A DNA stretch of 64,000 nucleotides, taken from Rhizobium sp. R711. Its GTDB lineage: Bacteria; Pseudomonadota; Alphaproteobacteria; Rhizobiales; Rhizobiaceae. Location: positions 62,001-126,000 of the forward strand of contig NZ_LOKZ01000002.1 of assembly GCF_002211365.1 (NCBI RefSeq), written 5' to 3'. The position numbers and the translations under genes are program-made. The first letter of the stretch is position 1. The number at the start of each line of letters is the position of its first letter. Below are positions 43,062 through 51,731 of the stretch, piece after piece. The notes beneath the pieces are model-generated. The model did no database searches. It saw only the letters and a list, made by a program, of their open reading frames with translations, and was not told where the DNA came from.

Positions 43062-43352
43062 TTATTGGCCGTTGGTCGTACCATTAGCCGACATGGCCGG
43101 AGATGGCTGAACAATCACCGCCCCGCCGTTCTGGTACTCCGTGACCACCCTGCGGATGACCTTGCCGTCGCTTGCGATTCTGGTTCGCTGTGCTTCCGGC
43201 GGGAACGGATCCTCGATGTGGATGGCCTTGTTTGCTTCCACGGCGTTCCCGAGCCCGAAGGTGATCGAGTCGCGATGGTTCATGTAGTCGGCGCAGCCGG
43301 AAGCGAGGCCGGCGACAATGACGAGAAGGGCGCGCTTAGCGTTTTGTAACAA
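43062..43352 (-). CDS. cpaD: Short CpaD-like lipoprotein
   Basis: The 96-residue product uses a TTG start at 43352 with a good GGGAGG site upstream inside the end of cpaC, so it is overlapped by 17 bases with that gene. It has a lipoprotein signal (LLVIVAGLASGC) with lipobox ASGC and a mature part containing YMNHRDSITFGLGNAVEANKA, which is the CpaD signature. Ordinary CpaD proteins are about 200 residues or more, so this one is short. It should be an outer-membrane lipoprotein supporting the CpaC secretin. The C-terminal half is Pro/Gly-rich without known domains. Confidence 0.8.
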   Translation of the reverse strand: MLQNAKRALLVIVAGLASGCADYMNHRDSITFGLGNAVEANKAIHIEDPFPPEAQRTRIASDGKVIRRVVTEYQNGGAVIVQPSPAMSANGTTNGQ

Positions 43353-44880
43353 CAGCTTGGCCTCCCTGATTCAGATCGAGACGATGGCCGTAGGGCCCGG
43401 TCACACCTTCGCCATAGCGAAACCGTCGCAGCATGTCCTTGTCGACTTCCAAGACACCGAGCGCGAAAAGCTCGACGTCATTCGAAGAACGGGTCTGGTC
43501 GAGCGGACTGTAGAGGTCCTCGCCCGGTCTGGCCGGCCGCACGATATGCGGCGTGACGACGATTACGAGGTCGGATTCCTTCTTCTGGAAACTTGTCGAG
43601 CGGAACAGTGCTCCGAGAACCGGCAGCTTCCCTAGACCAGGCAATTGCTGGATGTCCTTGGCATTGATCGACTGCAACAGGCCCGCCATGGCAAAGCTCT
43701 GCCCGTCGCGAAGCGCGACAGTGGTGCTGGCAGCACGCGAGATGAAGCCCGGATTGCCATTGACGTTGATCGACGGATCGAGCTCGGAAACCTCCGGCTC
43801 GATCTCCAGATTGATGACGCCGTCGTCAAGCACCACCGGCTTGAAGGTCAGCCGCACGCCGAAAGGGCGATAGTCCGTCTCGGTGGCGACGGTCGCGCCG
43901 TTGGTCGTCGTCTTCAGGATCGGCACTTCACCGCCGGCATGAAAGCTGGCGGTCGAGCCGCTCATGGCGATGAGGTTCGGCTGAGCCAGGCGGCGCACCA
44001 GCCCCTTCTGCTCGAGTGCGTTGATGACCACGTCGATGCGACCGCCCGAGATTTCCAGCACCTTGGCGATCAGCTGGCCGAAGGGCAGCATTCCCGTGGC
44101 AGCGCCCTTCGGATCTAGGAGCGTGCGGGCCAGGCTGCCGTCATCGTTCACTCCGATGCCCTGGCTGGTCGTCGCCTTGCCGATGCCGTTGTTGCCGTGC
44201 CCGGACCAACCGATCCCGAGGTCGCGTCCCGTCTGGCGCGAGGCCTCGATAACACGTACCTCCAGCATCACCTGCTGGCTGTCGCTGACGCGCAACTGGT
44301 TGAGCACCGGTTGATCGGAATAGGACTGAGCAACTTCCATCACCCGCTGCAATTCGACGCCGTCCCGGACGAAGCCGGTCAGGCGGATGCGGTCGTTGGA
44401 GTTGACTACCCTGACCCGGGCCGAGGGCGCGGCAGAGCGAATGGCGGCAGCGACTTCGGTAAAATCGCTGGCGATGCGGATGTCGATGACGCCGAGGAGC
44501 GACTTGTCGTCGCCATAGACCGAGATGTTGGTGGCGCCGGTCTTCTTGCCTCGGATGAACAACGAACGGTCGGAAAGCGGTACGACGTCGATCAAATCGG
44601 CGCTGCCGATGACGAGATCGCCGAAGGGCTGGCCAGTGTTGAGCGTTAGCGTCTCGTTCGGAGGCAAGGTCACATGCTGAACCGACTTGCCAAGCGTGAC
44701 GAACTTTTCCTGTGCGTTGGCGCAGCCTGCAAATCCTGGCCCCCAAAATATGCAGGCTGAAAACACTGCTGCCAGTGCCGCAAGGCTCTTGGGCCTTGCG
44801 ATTCTTCTCTTGTCATCTTTCGACATGCCTGCTTTAGCCCCCTCGTTCGGCCGCCGCGCCTGCGGACGCATATATGTCAC
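43336..44880 (-). CDS. cpaC: Pilus secretin CpaC/RcpA
   Basis: The 514-residue outer-membrane channel has a signal-like segment (ALAAVFSACIFWGPGFAGCANA), an N-terminal domain with PFGDLVIGSADLIDVVPLSDRSLFIRGKKTG split over about residues 85-115, and a BON-like region RIRLTGFVRDGVELQRVMEVA. The secretin domain follows with QVMLEVRVIEASRQ, RRLAQPNLIAMSGSTASF and VALRDGQSFAMAGLLQS near residue 400. It forms the ring through which the Flp pilus exits. The start at 44880 overlaps the cpaB stop (ATGA), which supports this long start over the Met 19 residues later. Confidence 0.94.
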   Translation of the reverse strand: MTYMRPQARRPNEGAKAGMSKDDKRRIARPKSLAALAAVFSACIFWGPGFAGCANAQEKFVTLGKSVQHVTLPPNETLTLNTGQPFGDLVIGSADLIDVVPLSDRSLFIRGKKTGATNISVYGDDKSLLGVIDIRIASDFTEVAAAIRSAAPSARVRVVNSNDRIRLTGFVRDGVELQRVMEVAQSYSDQPVLNQLRVSDSQQVMLEVRVIEASRQTGRDLGIGWSGHGNNGIGKATTSQGIGVNDDGSLARTLLDPKGAATGMLPFGQLIAKVLEISGGRIDVVINALEQKGLVRRLAQPNLIAMSGSTASFHAGGEVPILKTTTNGATVATETDYRPFGVRLTFKPVVLDDGVINLEIEPEVSELDPSINVNGNPGFISRAASTTVALRDGQSFAMAGLLQSINAKDIQQLPGLGKLPVLGALFRSTSFQKKESDLVIVVTPHIVRPARPGEDLYSPLDQTRSSNDVELFALGVLEVDKDMLRRFRYGEGVTGPYGHRLDLNQGGQAVVTKR

Positions 44881-45794
44881 TCTACCAGACCGACTCTGTG
44901 CTCCTCACGCTTCGTCGTGTTCCAGACGCCCACTGTTATCCACTTCGGCTCGATCGGCAACGCTTTCTCGACCGTGGGTTCTACAATTTTCACTTGTTTC
45001 TCTGGCTCGGGCGTCTTTGAGTTATTCAGGTCCTTGCCAAGCTCCGTCGCCATCGGACCGCCGCCGAGGTCGGCGACGGTGATCGGCCGGGTCTGTTCCA
45101 TGGAGGAAGAGGCGACATTGCGAAGCGCAAGCGACAGTGTACCAATGCTGGCGCCGAGGGTAAGGCGCTGGGCCTCATCCGTCGTGACCTCGAAGGTTAC
45201 GGTTTTCACGACGGACGGCTCATCCTTGCGCTCGTCAGCCGTCTGGTCCACCGCCAGCACCTTGACGCCTTGCAAGAGCACATCGACGAACGTCTGGTCG
45301 TTGCCGGCCGGCCCGCGCACGACCCGCGTCAGAAGCACGTCGACGCGATCGGAAGGACGTACGAAGCCGGCAACACCAAGCACGTCATTAACGCGGATGG
45401 AAACAGCCTTCATGCCCTGGTCGAGCGCTGCCGATAGCGTGGCGCGCTCGCCGGTGCCGGTAATTTTCGAGGAAAGCACCGGTTCGCCGGGGTCGATCGC
45501 TGCCATGGCATAGCGCGGCTGGGCATCGTTGCCAACGACCGCGGCTATGCTGACGAACGAGCCCGCGGGTGTTTCGTTTGAGGGCCATGGAATGGCCTTG
45601 AGATTCTCGGACCGAACCCGGTCGCCGAAGCGCATTGCCTTGGCGGCGACAACCAGTGTCCTTTCCTCAGCCCTCGTACCGCTCATTGCCAGCAGCCGAG
45701 CCTTTTGATCGGAAAGATACTCGCGCATGCCGAAAACGGCAGCTGCTGCGAGCACGAAAGCAATGACGAGACTGAAAATCGTTGAAGAACGCAT
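44877..45794 (-). CDS. cpaB: Pilus assembly protein CpaB/RcpC
   Basis: Translation from ATG 45794 gives 305 residues; a GTG six codons upstream is also open. An N-terminal signal-anchor (IFSLVIAFVLAAAAVFGM) is followed by a SAF-like domain (VAAKAMRFGDRVRSENLKAI) and a central conserved part with LDQGMKAVSIRVNDVLGVAGF and PSDRVDVLLTR. The last third has Lys/Pro-rich repeats. CpaB is a periplasmic factor that works with CpaC and may bind peptidoglycan. It is in the cpaBC pair with cpaC and comes after pilA, with a hairpin in the 96-base gap. Confidence 0.93.
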   Translation of the reverse strand: MRSSTIFSLVIAFVLAAAAVFGMREYLSDQKARLLAMSGTRAEERTLVVAAKAMRFGDRVRSENLKAIPWPSNETPAGSFVSIAAVVGNDAQPRYAMAAIDPGEPVLSSKITGTGERATLSAALDQGMKAVSIRVNDVLGVAGFVRPSDRVDVLLTRVVRGPAGNDQTFVDVLLQGVKVLAVDQTADERKDEPSVVKTVTFEVTTDEAQRLTLGASIGTLSLALRNVASSSMEQTRPITVADLGGGPMATELGKDLNNSKTPEPEKQVKIVEPTVEKALPIEPKWITVGVWNTTKREEHRVGLVE

Positions 45795-45844
45795 CGCCGC
45801 TACTCGGTACACTGGAAACGAAATATTTCCGTATTTCTAATTTA

Positions 45845-45875
45845 GGTGATGGAGGTTAACATTTCCCCCATCACC
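45845..45875 (-). terminator. Hairpin between pilA and cpaB
   Basis: On the minus strand, GGTGATGG and CCATCACC form an 8-bp stem around a 15-base loop, followed by the A/T-rich TAAATTAG. Placed after pilA, it probably limits read-through into cpaB so that pilin is made in excess, as is usual in this kind of locus. Confidence 0.55.
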
Positions 45876-45890
45876 CGATTCATGCAGAAG

Positions 45891-46112
45891 TTAGCCGCAA
45901 GCAACACCGCTTGCAGTGGAGTCTTTGCAAGTGAGGCTAGCAGTAAAGAAACCGGCCCAAGACTCCCAAGCGTCGCTAAGATTTGTGCCGGCTAGCGTTA
46001 CAGCAGCGATCACGCCTCCAACCAAGAGTCCCAGCAGGATAAGATATTCGGTCAGTGCCACGCCATCTTCTTCCCGCGCGAAAGCGCGTACGCTATTTAC
46101 AAGTGCTTTCAT
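45891..46112 (-). CDS. pilA: Flp/Fap type IVb pilin PilA
   Basis: The 73-residue prepilin has a leader of 17 residues ending REEDG, then the mature start VALTEYLILLGLLVGGVI with Glu at +5 and Tyr at +6, the Flp signature cleaved by the CpaA peptidase. The mature protein of 56 residues contains a hydrophobic helix and a short C-terminal part with two cysteines (CKDSTASGVAC) that could form a disulfide. A GGAGG site precedes the ATG. It is divergent from cpaA across 245 bases that carry a CtrA-like site. It is the major subunit of adhesive Flp pili. Confidence 0.95.
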   Translation of the reverse strand: MKALVNSVRAFAREEDGVALTEYLILLGLLVGGVIAAVTLAGTNLSDAWESWAGFFTASLTCKDSTASGVACG

Positions 46113-46188
46113 CGAGAATTACCTCCAGTTTAATGGCGCCGGCCCCCGGCTGCCTTGTCGTTGAGACTACCCCTTCGACTGGGAAATA

Positions 46189-46203
46189 TTAATAATCTGT
46201 TAA
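46189..46203. promoter_or_regulatory. CtrA-like box TTAA-N7-TTAA upstream of pilA
   Basis: TTAA at 46189-46192 and TTAA at 46200-46203 are separated by exactly 7 bases, the CtrA consensus. The site lies 77 bases before pilA in an A/T-rich intergenic block. In Caulobacter pilA is a direct CtrA target; the same control is inferred here. Confidence 0.6.
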
Positions 46204-46357
46204 TTATTATATAGTCAACTAGTGAAATACATGCGGCCAGACATGTATAGTTTATGGTTAAGATGCGTTTTGACCGATATTCTGCTCCCCAACGACCCTG
46301 GAACCCGCTTAAGATCCGACATCCGGGGGTTTATATTCTCAAAAAGGCTTAGCCTGC

Positions 46358-46879
46358 ATGGCACAAATGGTCAGTTTTACTACGTGGATTGCGGTATTGC
46401 TGCTTCTTTATGCTGCTTGGACCGATTTCCGCACGTGGAAAATCCCCAACGCGGCCGTGCTTGCGCTCGTGACCCTGTATGCGCTTCGCGCGGCGGCCTT
46501 GACGCTCGGCGCCGCGGATATTGGGGCTGCGCTGTTTTCTTCCACCGGTATCGGTGGCGATGTCGGGGCCGGGCTGCTTCTGTTCATGCTCGGTGTCGTG
46601 CTCTGGGCCTTCCGTCTTTTTGGTGCTGGCGACGCCAAGCTCTTCCTGCCGATCGGTCTTTTCGTCGGTTGGCACGGCATGCTGCCGTTTGCGATCTTCC
46701 TGTTCGTGCTCGGTGTCGCGGCGCTGCTGCTCTTGCGACTGCCGGTACCACTACCTCTTGCGCATCTCGCCTTCTTCATGCGCATCGAAGAAATCCGGGC
46801 TAGCCGTAAGGTGCCCTATGGCGTCGTCATGGTTTTTGCCGCACTGCTGGCTCTCGCCTTGCCGGTCAGTAGGAGCTGA
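46358..46879 (+). CDS. cpaA: Prepilin peptidase CpaA/TadV
   Basis: The 173-residue integral membrane protein has the aspartic protease motifs of the family: the first Asp in AAWTDFRTWKIPN near residue 22 and the second in FGAGDAKLF near residue 92 (GxGD type). Several hydrophobic segments are present, such as AGLLLFMLGVVLWAFRLFG. It cleaves the PilA and pseudopilin leaders. It is divergent from pilA, with which it should share a regulated promoter region. The gene stands alone on this strand; a leader of about 150 bases precedes it. Confidence 0.92.
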   Translation: MAQMVSFTTWIAVLLLLYAAWTDFRTWKIPNAAVLALVTLYALRAAALTLGAADIGAALFSSTGIGGDVGAGLLLFMLGVVLWAFRLFGAGDAKLFLPIGLFVGWHGMLPFAIFLFVLGVAALLLLRLPVPLPLAHLAFFMRIEEIRASRKVPYGVVMVFAALLALALPVSRS

Positions 46880-47084
46880 CGCGTCCTCACGTGCAGGGCG
46901 TTCCGGCACCGGCAGATGTTTCCCTGGGAGACCAAGCCGACCAGACATCGCAAAAGGCAGCCTTTGATGCTTCTTGAATGCATGCCCTTAATCTGGTTAT
47001 GGCGGCTTTGCCGAAGACTTGACCGGACGTGGGTCGGAGTTTCGATCTGGCTGCGATCAAGCTTCGAGGGAAGACAGCGCCGCT

Positions 47085-47117
47085 CAAAAAAACGCCCGGG
47101 TCAACCGCCCGGGCGTT
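47085..47117 (-). terminator. Rho-independent terminator of the saccharopine dehydrogenase gene
   Basis: A perfect 10-bp stem AACGCCCGGG / CCCGGGCGTT with a short loop lies 23 bases past the stop of the dehydrogenase. On the minus strand it is followed by a run of seven T (plus-strand A-run 47086-47092). Confidence 0.85.
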
Positions 47118-47140
47118 TCCATTGGCAAGTCCAGTCGAGA

Positions 47141-48244
47141 TTAGCCGGCGATCTTTTCGCCGTAAGCCTTCTGCGCGTAGTAGTGGCCGAAGCGACTGTC
47201 CAGAAAGGCGTCGAGACCAATGTCTTCCTGTCGTACGAAACCCTTCGTCGGCAGCTCTTCCTTGGCCAGCATGTCAAGCACGGCGCAGATGCTTGATGCG
47301 GTGGTGATCTGGATGGCGCTCATCATGCGGCCTGCAACCACGCCACTGTAAACCTTGTTGGCGTAGGTCTCCTGCACCAGTCGACCATTCTTCCAGCCGG
47401 AAACCGTCACAAAGACGATCACGACGTCCTGCATTGTCGAGGGGAGTGCGTGCTCCAGAATATCCTTGAGCACTTCGCGGCGGTGGCGCAGGCCGAGATC
47501 GCTGAGCAGTGCTTTCATGATGGCCGCGTGGCCGGGATAGCGGATCGTGCGGTAGTTCAAGGTCCGCACCCTGCCCTTCAAGGTTTCGCAAAGGGTTCCA
47601 AGACCACCGGATGTGTTGAAGGCCTCGTAGGTTACACCATCAAGGGAAAATTCCTCCCTCTCTTCCAGAGCCGGAACTTCGATCAACTGCCCGTCGACAA
47701 TAGCCTCGCAGGGTTCGATGTATTCGTTGATAACGCCGTCGGTGCTCCAGGTCAGATTGTAGTTCAAGGCGTTCGAGGGATACTGTGGCAGGGCACCAAC
47801 ACGCATGCGCACGCTATCGAGCGTGTCGAAGCGGCTGGCGAGATCGTTTGCGACAATCGAGATGAAGCCCGGAGCCAGGCCACACTGGGGGATGAAGGCG
47901 GTTGATGCGCTGGCGGCGATCGCCTTGACCCGGCGGGTGGATTCGACGTCTTCGGTCAGGTCGAGGTAGTGGACACCGGCCTCGGCCGCAGCCTCGGCGA
48001 TCGCGATCGTCAAATGGAACGGGGCGGCACTGAGGACAGCAAACTTGCCGGAGAGAAGTTTGACCAGGCAGGCATGGTCGGCAATGTCGACTTCCGCAAG
48101 GCTGAGGGCGGAATTCGCCTCCATGTGATCCAGCTGCTGTTTGCTGCGGTCGGCCAGCGTCACGTGATAGTCGCCGGAATGGATGAGAAGACGGGCAATC
48201 GTCGAGCCGATCTTGCCGGCGCCGATGACAACAATGTTTTTCAT
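47141..48244 (-). CDS. Saccharopine dehydrogenase family protein
   Basis: I start at ATG 48244 (MKNIVVIGAGKIGSTIARLL), which gives 367 residues with the NAD(P)-binding GAGKIG motif at the very N-terminus; a reading from 48319 would add unrelated residues. Other features are LADRSKQQLD and PQCGLAPGFISIVANDLA, then TSGGLGTLCETLKGRV. The family includes LYS9-type saccharopine dehydrogenase, which releases aminoadipate semialdehyde and glutamate, and other opine-type enzymes such as carboxynorspermidine dehydrogenase. The amaB-hglS trio elsewhere in this window would handle the product, favouring the lysine role. A divergent Lrp-type regulator, commonly lysine-responsive, lies 120 bases away. Confidence 0.85.
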   Translation of the reverse strand: MKNIVVIGAGKIGSTIARLLIHSGDYHVTLADRSKQQLDHMEANSALSLAEVDIADHACLVKLLSGKFAVLSAAPFHLTIAIAEAAAEAGVHYLDLTEDVESTRRVKAIAASASTAFIPQCGLAPGFISIVANDLASRFDTLDSVRMRVGALPQYPSNALNYNLTWSTDGVINEYIEPCEAIVDGQLIEVPALEEREEFSLDGVTYEAFNTSGGLGTLCETLKGRVRTLNYRTIRYPGHAAIMKALLSDLGLRHRREVLKDILEHALPSTMQDVVIVFVTVSGWKNGRLVQETYANKVYSGVVAGRMMSAIQITTASSICAVLDMLAKEELPTKGFVRQEDIGLDAFLDSRFGHYYAQKAYGEKIAG

Positions 48245-48364
48245 ATACGTTCCCTCTGTTGGATCGAGACATCTGTATGTCTTCTTTATTCCCGTCGGTT
48301 CGGTTGATTCACAGCGCAAGAATGATAAGATCGACTAGATATTTTTGGCACATCGCCGTCGTGG

Positions 48365-48805
48365 ATGTTCAATATGACGATGAATGACAAGGATCGGCAA
48401 CTTCTGTCGATTCTCAGCGAGAACGCCCGAATGCCAACTGCGATGCTGGCGCGCAGGCTTGGCTTGTCGCGCACCACGGTGCAGGCGAAAATCGAGCGCC
48501 TGGAACGGGATGGCGTGATCGCGGGCTATGGCGTGCGCTTGTCGGACGACTTCGAGAGTGGCCAGATAAAGGCGCACGTGCTTATCACCCTTGCGGCAAA
48601 GGCGCTCGGGCGCGTCACCCAGGAGCTGCAGTCGATCGCTCATGTCCGCTCCGTTCATTCGGTGAGCGGCAGCTTTGACATGATCGCAATCGTTGCGGCG
48701 GCATCGATCAGCGAGCTCGACATGGTCATCGACAAGATCGGCGATATCGATGGCGTGGAAAAGACGCTGTCGTCGATCATCCTGTCGACGCGCATCAACC
48801 GCTAG
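48365..48805 (+). CDS. Lrp/AsnC family regulator, probable control of the saccharopine dehydrogenase
   Basis: The 146-residue protein has an N-terminal HTH (DRQLLSILSENARMPTAMLA, then RRLGLSRTTVQAKIERLERD) and an RAM domain with VHSVSGSFDMIAIVAA near residues 95-115. Several in-frame ATGs (48365, 48374, 48380) are possible starts. It is divergent from the saccharopine dehydrogenase gene with a 120-base shared promoter region, the usual arrangement for an Lrp-like gene that controls its neighbour. Its ligand may be lysine or another amino acid, which is inference. Confidence 0.9.
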   Translation: MFNMTMNDKDRQLLSILSENARMPTAMLARRLGLSRTTVQAKIERLERDGVIAGYGVRLSDDFESGQIKAHVLITLAAKALGRVTQELQSIAHVRSVHSVSGSFDMIAIVAAASISELDMVIDKIGDIDGVEKTLSSIILSTRINR

Positions 48806-48841
48806 GGTCTTTAACTCCGTCGCGCCGTCTTTGCGGAAAAT

Positions 48842-49831
48842 CTAGGCACGATAGACGACCGCTGCGCCGGTAAGTCCGGCACCAGCCGCAGAAAGAAGCA
48901 GGGTTTCACCTTCCCGAAGAGGTCGTTCAGCAGCGTCCAGCGACAAGGAGAGCGGGATCGTTGCGGCCGAAGAGTTCCCATATCGGTCAAGCGAGCAGAC
49001 GGTCCGTTCGGCTTCGATGCCAAGGTTGGTTGCGACCGCCTGGAAAATCCGCACATTGGCCTGGTGCGGCACGAACCTCGTAATTGCCGGGCCCCGAACA
49101 GCCGCCCTGTCGAGCGCCCTTTCAGAGGCGGCGCTCATCATCTCGACCGCCCGCGAAAACACCTCGCGTCCGTCCCGCATGGTCATCAGATACTCGCAGG
49201 CTGCGCGCTCCGGCGTGAAAGGCTTGTTGCTGCCGCCAGCGGCAATCGAGATCAGGTCATAGCCGCTGCCTTCGGAACACAGGTCGGTGCCGAGGACGCC
49301 GGTGGCCGGATCGATTGAGGGGGAGAGCACGACTGCGCCCGCCGCATCGGCAAACAGCACGCAACTGGCGCGTTCTGCGGGATTGATGCGCCGACTGAGG
49401 ATATTGGCGGCGATGATAAGAACCGCCCTGCCCTGTGCACGCACGAAGGCGTCTGCGAGCGTCAGTGCGTAGAGAAAGCCGGAACAGGCACCGGCAAGAT
49501 CGATCGCGCCGGAGTGTTCAAGTCCGAGCTTGTGAGCGACAAGCGGCGCAGTTGGCGGCAGCAGGTGATCCGGTGTGGAGGTTGCCAGTAGCGTCAAGCC
49601 GATCTCAGAACGGCTGATCCTGGCATTGTCGAGCGCCATGGATCCTGCTTCTGCGGCAAGTCCGCTCAGGGTATCGCCCTCTTCGGCCCAGAAGCGCGTG
49701 CGAATGCCCGTGCGACGTTCGATCCAGCCAGCTTCCAGCCCGAGCGATTGTTCAATTTCGGGGTTTTCGACGCAACGGCCAGGCACACTGTGCCCGAAGC
49801 CAGCCATGCGCGCGGAACAAACGTTCGTCAT
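48842..49831 (-). CDS. bioZ: BioZ, ketoacyl-ACP synthase III-like enzyme for pimeloyl precursor
   Basis: The 329-residue KAS III-type protein has the catalytic Cys in [15 protein letters not shown] near residue 115, His in [11 protein letters not shown] and Asn in [10 protein letters not shown]. It lacks nothing of the FabH triad. In alphaproteobacteria BioZ replaces BioC/BioH: it condenses glutaryl-CoA or a glutaryl thioester with malonyl-ACP to give a pimeloyl-ACP precursor. Position as the last gene of bioBFDAZ identifies it against ordinary FabH. The start overlaps the bioA stop by 4 bases. Glutaryl-CoA is expected to come from lysine breakdown. Confidence 0.92.
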   Translation of the reverse strand: MTNVCSARMAGFGHSVPGRCVENPEIEQSLGLEAGWIERRTGIRTRFWAEEGDTLSGLAAEAGSMALDNARISRSEIGLTLLATSTPDHLLPPTAPLVAHKLGLEHSGAIDLAGACSGFLYALTLADAFVRAQGRAVLIIAANILSRRINPAERASCVLFADAAGAVVLSPSIDPATGVLGTDLCSEGSGYDLISIAAGGSNKPFTPERAACEYLMTMRDGREVFSRAVEMMSAASERALDRAAVRGPAITRFVPHQANVRIFQAVATNLGIEAERTVCSLDRYGNSSAATIPLSLSLDAAERPLREGETLLLSAAGAGLTGAAVVYRA

Positions 49832-51096
49832 GCTCGAGTTCCGATCAGGATGCTTGCCGCTTCATCGATCGCATCATACAGGCGGTCGATCTCGGCTTCC
49901 GATACGCAATAGGGCGGCATCAGATAGATGACATTTCCAAGCGGGCGAACAAGAAGCTGACGCTCGCGGAAGAAGGCGCGCAACCGTGGTCCTATGTCGG
50001 CTAAGTATCCGTCTGAGCCAACAGCCAGATCCAGTGCGGCAATGGTTCCCGACTGGCGCACATACCTGAAACGCCGATCTTCGGCAAAGCGAGCGAGGCC
50101 TTTCGCTTGCAGGGTAACGAGGAGATCGATGCGTGCTTGAACCGGCTCCTGTGACCAGATCGTCAGGTTCGCAACGGCAGCCGCGCAGGCGATCGGGTTG
50201 GCGGTATAGGAACTCGAGTGGAAGAAGGTCTTCCGGCGGTCGGTCGAAAGATGCGCATCAAAAATCTCGCTTGTGCAAAGTGTTGCGGCAAGCGGCAAAG
50301 CGCCGCCCGTCAACCCCTTCGACGTGCACAGGATGTCCGGGCAAATGCCCGCCTGTTCGCATGCAAACATGGTCCCCGTCCTGCCCCAGCCGGTCATCAC
50401 CTCATCGGCGATGAGCAGCACGTCGTGGGAGCGTGCGATCTTGCCAAGTTCGCCAAGCAGCGAGGGCTCGAACATCTTCATGCCCCCGGCGCCAAGCACC
50501 AGCGGCTCGATCAACAGTGCCGCAACGCGGCCAGAGCGGCAGGCAAGCTCGAATGCATCAAGCGTGTTCTGCGCTCTGCCGGGCTCTGGAAAGGCAATCC
50601 GGTCGACGCCAAACAGCAAGGGTTCGTAGGCGGCGTTGAAGATGCCCCTTTCGCCGACCGACATGGTGCCGATCGTATCGCCATGGTAACCATGCTCCAT
50701 GACGACGACCCGGTCGCGCTGTCGCCCCCTGTTGTGGAAGAAACCGAGCGCCATTTTCAGTGCGACTTCGACGGCCGTCGAGCCACTGTCCGAATAAAAG
50801 ACGTGTTCAAGCCCAGCCGGGCTTACAGCGATTAACCCACGGGCAAGATCTTCGGCCGGCGCGTGAGTGTACTCGGCAAAGATGATTTGGTCGTAGCACT
50901 CTGTTGCCCTACGGATAGCTTCCATGATCACCGGATGCCGATGGCCGTGGGTGACCACCCACCATGAGGAGATCGCATCGAGAACGCGGTTGCCGTCTTC
51001 GTCGATGAGATGGGCGCCTTCGGTGGCCACGACCTTCTTCATCGCCGGCTCAAGGGCATGCTGCGTAAATGGATGCCATACCGGCGAGAGCGTCAT
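49828..51096 (-). CDS. bioA: Adenosylmethionine-8-amino-7-oxononanoate aminotransferase
   Basis: The 422-residue PLP enzyme has the class III features: [17 protein letters not shown] at the start and [16 protein letters not shown]. The PLP-binding region is [19 protein letters not shown], then [11 protein letters not shown] with the Schiff-base Lys near residue 273. It converts 7-keto-8-aminopelargonate to 7,8-diaminopelargonate using SAM. It is translated with bioD (4-base overlap) and bioZ (4-base overlap) in the bioBFDAZ operon. Length is normal for BioA. Confidence 0.95.
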   Translation of the reverse strand: MTLSPVWHPFTQHALEPAMKKVVATEGAHLIDEDGNRVLDAISSWWVVTHGHRHPVIMEAIRRATECYDQIIFAEYTHAPAEDLARGLIAVSPAGLEHVFYSDSGSTAVEVALKMALGFFHNRGRQRDRVVVMEHGYHGDTIGTMSVGERGIFNAAYEPLLFGVDRIAFPEPGRAQNTLDAFELACRSGRVAALLIEPLVLGAGGMKMFEPSLLGELGKIARSHDVLLIADEVMTGWGRTGTMFACEQAGICPDILCTSKGLTGGALPLAATLCTSEIFDAHLSTDRRKTFFHSSSYTANPIACAAAVANLTIWSQEPVQARIDLLVTLQAKGLARFAEDRRFRYVRQSGTIAALDLAVGSDGYLADIGPRLRAFFRERQLLVRPLGNVIYLMPPYCVSEAEIDRLYDAIDEAASILIGTRA

Positions 51097-51731
51097 GACC
51101 GGTCACTCCGAAATATCGCAACGTCGAAGCCGCGATGAAAGGCCGCCATCAGTGTTTCGTGGTCGAGTGGGACGGTCGGCTCCAGGCGCCCCAACGAGCG
51201 CGTTCCGCTCAGCTGGACGATGATCTTCTGCGTTTCGGGATTCTCTTCACCGACAAAGGCAATGCCGAAGATTGGGACCGAACGTCGCTGCAGTGCTTCC
51301 ACCGACATCAGCGTATGATTGATGGTGCCGAGCGTGGTTCTGGCACACAGGATGACCGGCACCTGCCAGCGGGCGAAAACGTCGGCAAAAAGGACCTCGG
51401 ATGTCAGGGGAACCAGCACTCCGCCGGCGCCCTCGATGACAAGCGATCCCGGCGGCGCCGGCAGCGCCAGTGCGTCTGGAGCTATCTTCACATTGTCGAG
51501 TGCTGCCGCATGGTGCGGGGATGCAGGCGTTCTTAGCCGATAGGCCTCAGGGACAATCCGGTCAGGTGGTACCCTGCCCAATCGGCCGACCGTTTCGGCG
51601 TCTGTCTCATCGCCGAGCCCGGCTTGAACCGGTTTCCAGTAGTGTGCCCCGAGTGCGGATGTCAAAGCGGCGGAAAAGACCGTCTTTCCGATACCTGTAT
51701 CGGTGCCCGTGACGACAAAGCGCTCTGTCAT
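51093..51731 (-). CDS. bioD: Dethiobiotin synthetase
   Basis: The 212-residue protein has the P-loop FVVTGTDTGIGKTVFSAALT at the N-terminus, the KPVQAGLGDETDAE segment, and LVIEGAGGVLVPL near residue 95. It forms the ureido ring of dethiobiotin from diaminopelargonate, CO2 and ATP. It is in the biotin operon, overlapping bioF upstream and bioA downstream by 4 bases each. The length is typical. Confidence 0.95.
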   Translation of the reverse strand: MTERFVVTGTDTGIGKTVFSAALTSALGAHYWKPVQAGLGDETDAETVGRLGRVPPDRIVPEAYRLRTPASPHHAAALDNVKIAPDALALPAPPGSLVIEGAGGVLVPLTSEVLFADVFARWQVPVILCARTTLGTINHTLMSVEALQRRSVPIFGIAFVGEENPETQKIIVQLSGTRSLGRLEPTVPLDHETLMAAFHRGFDVAIFRSDRS

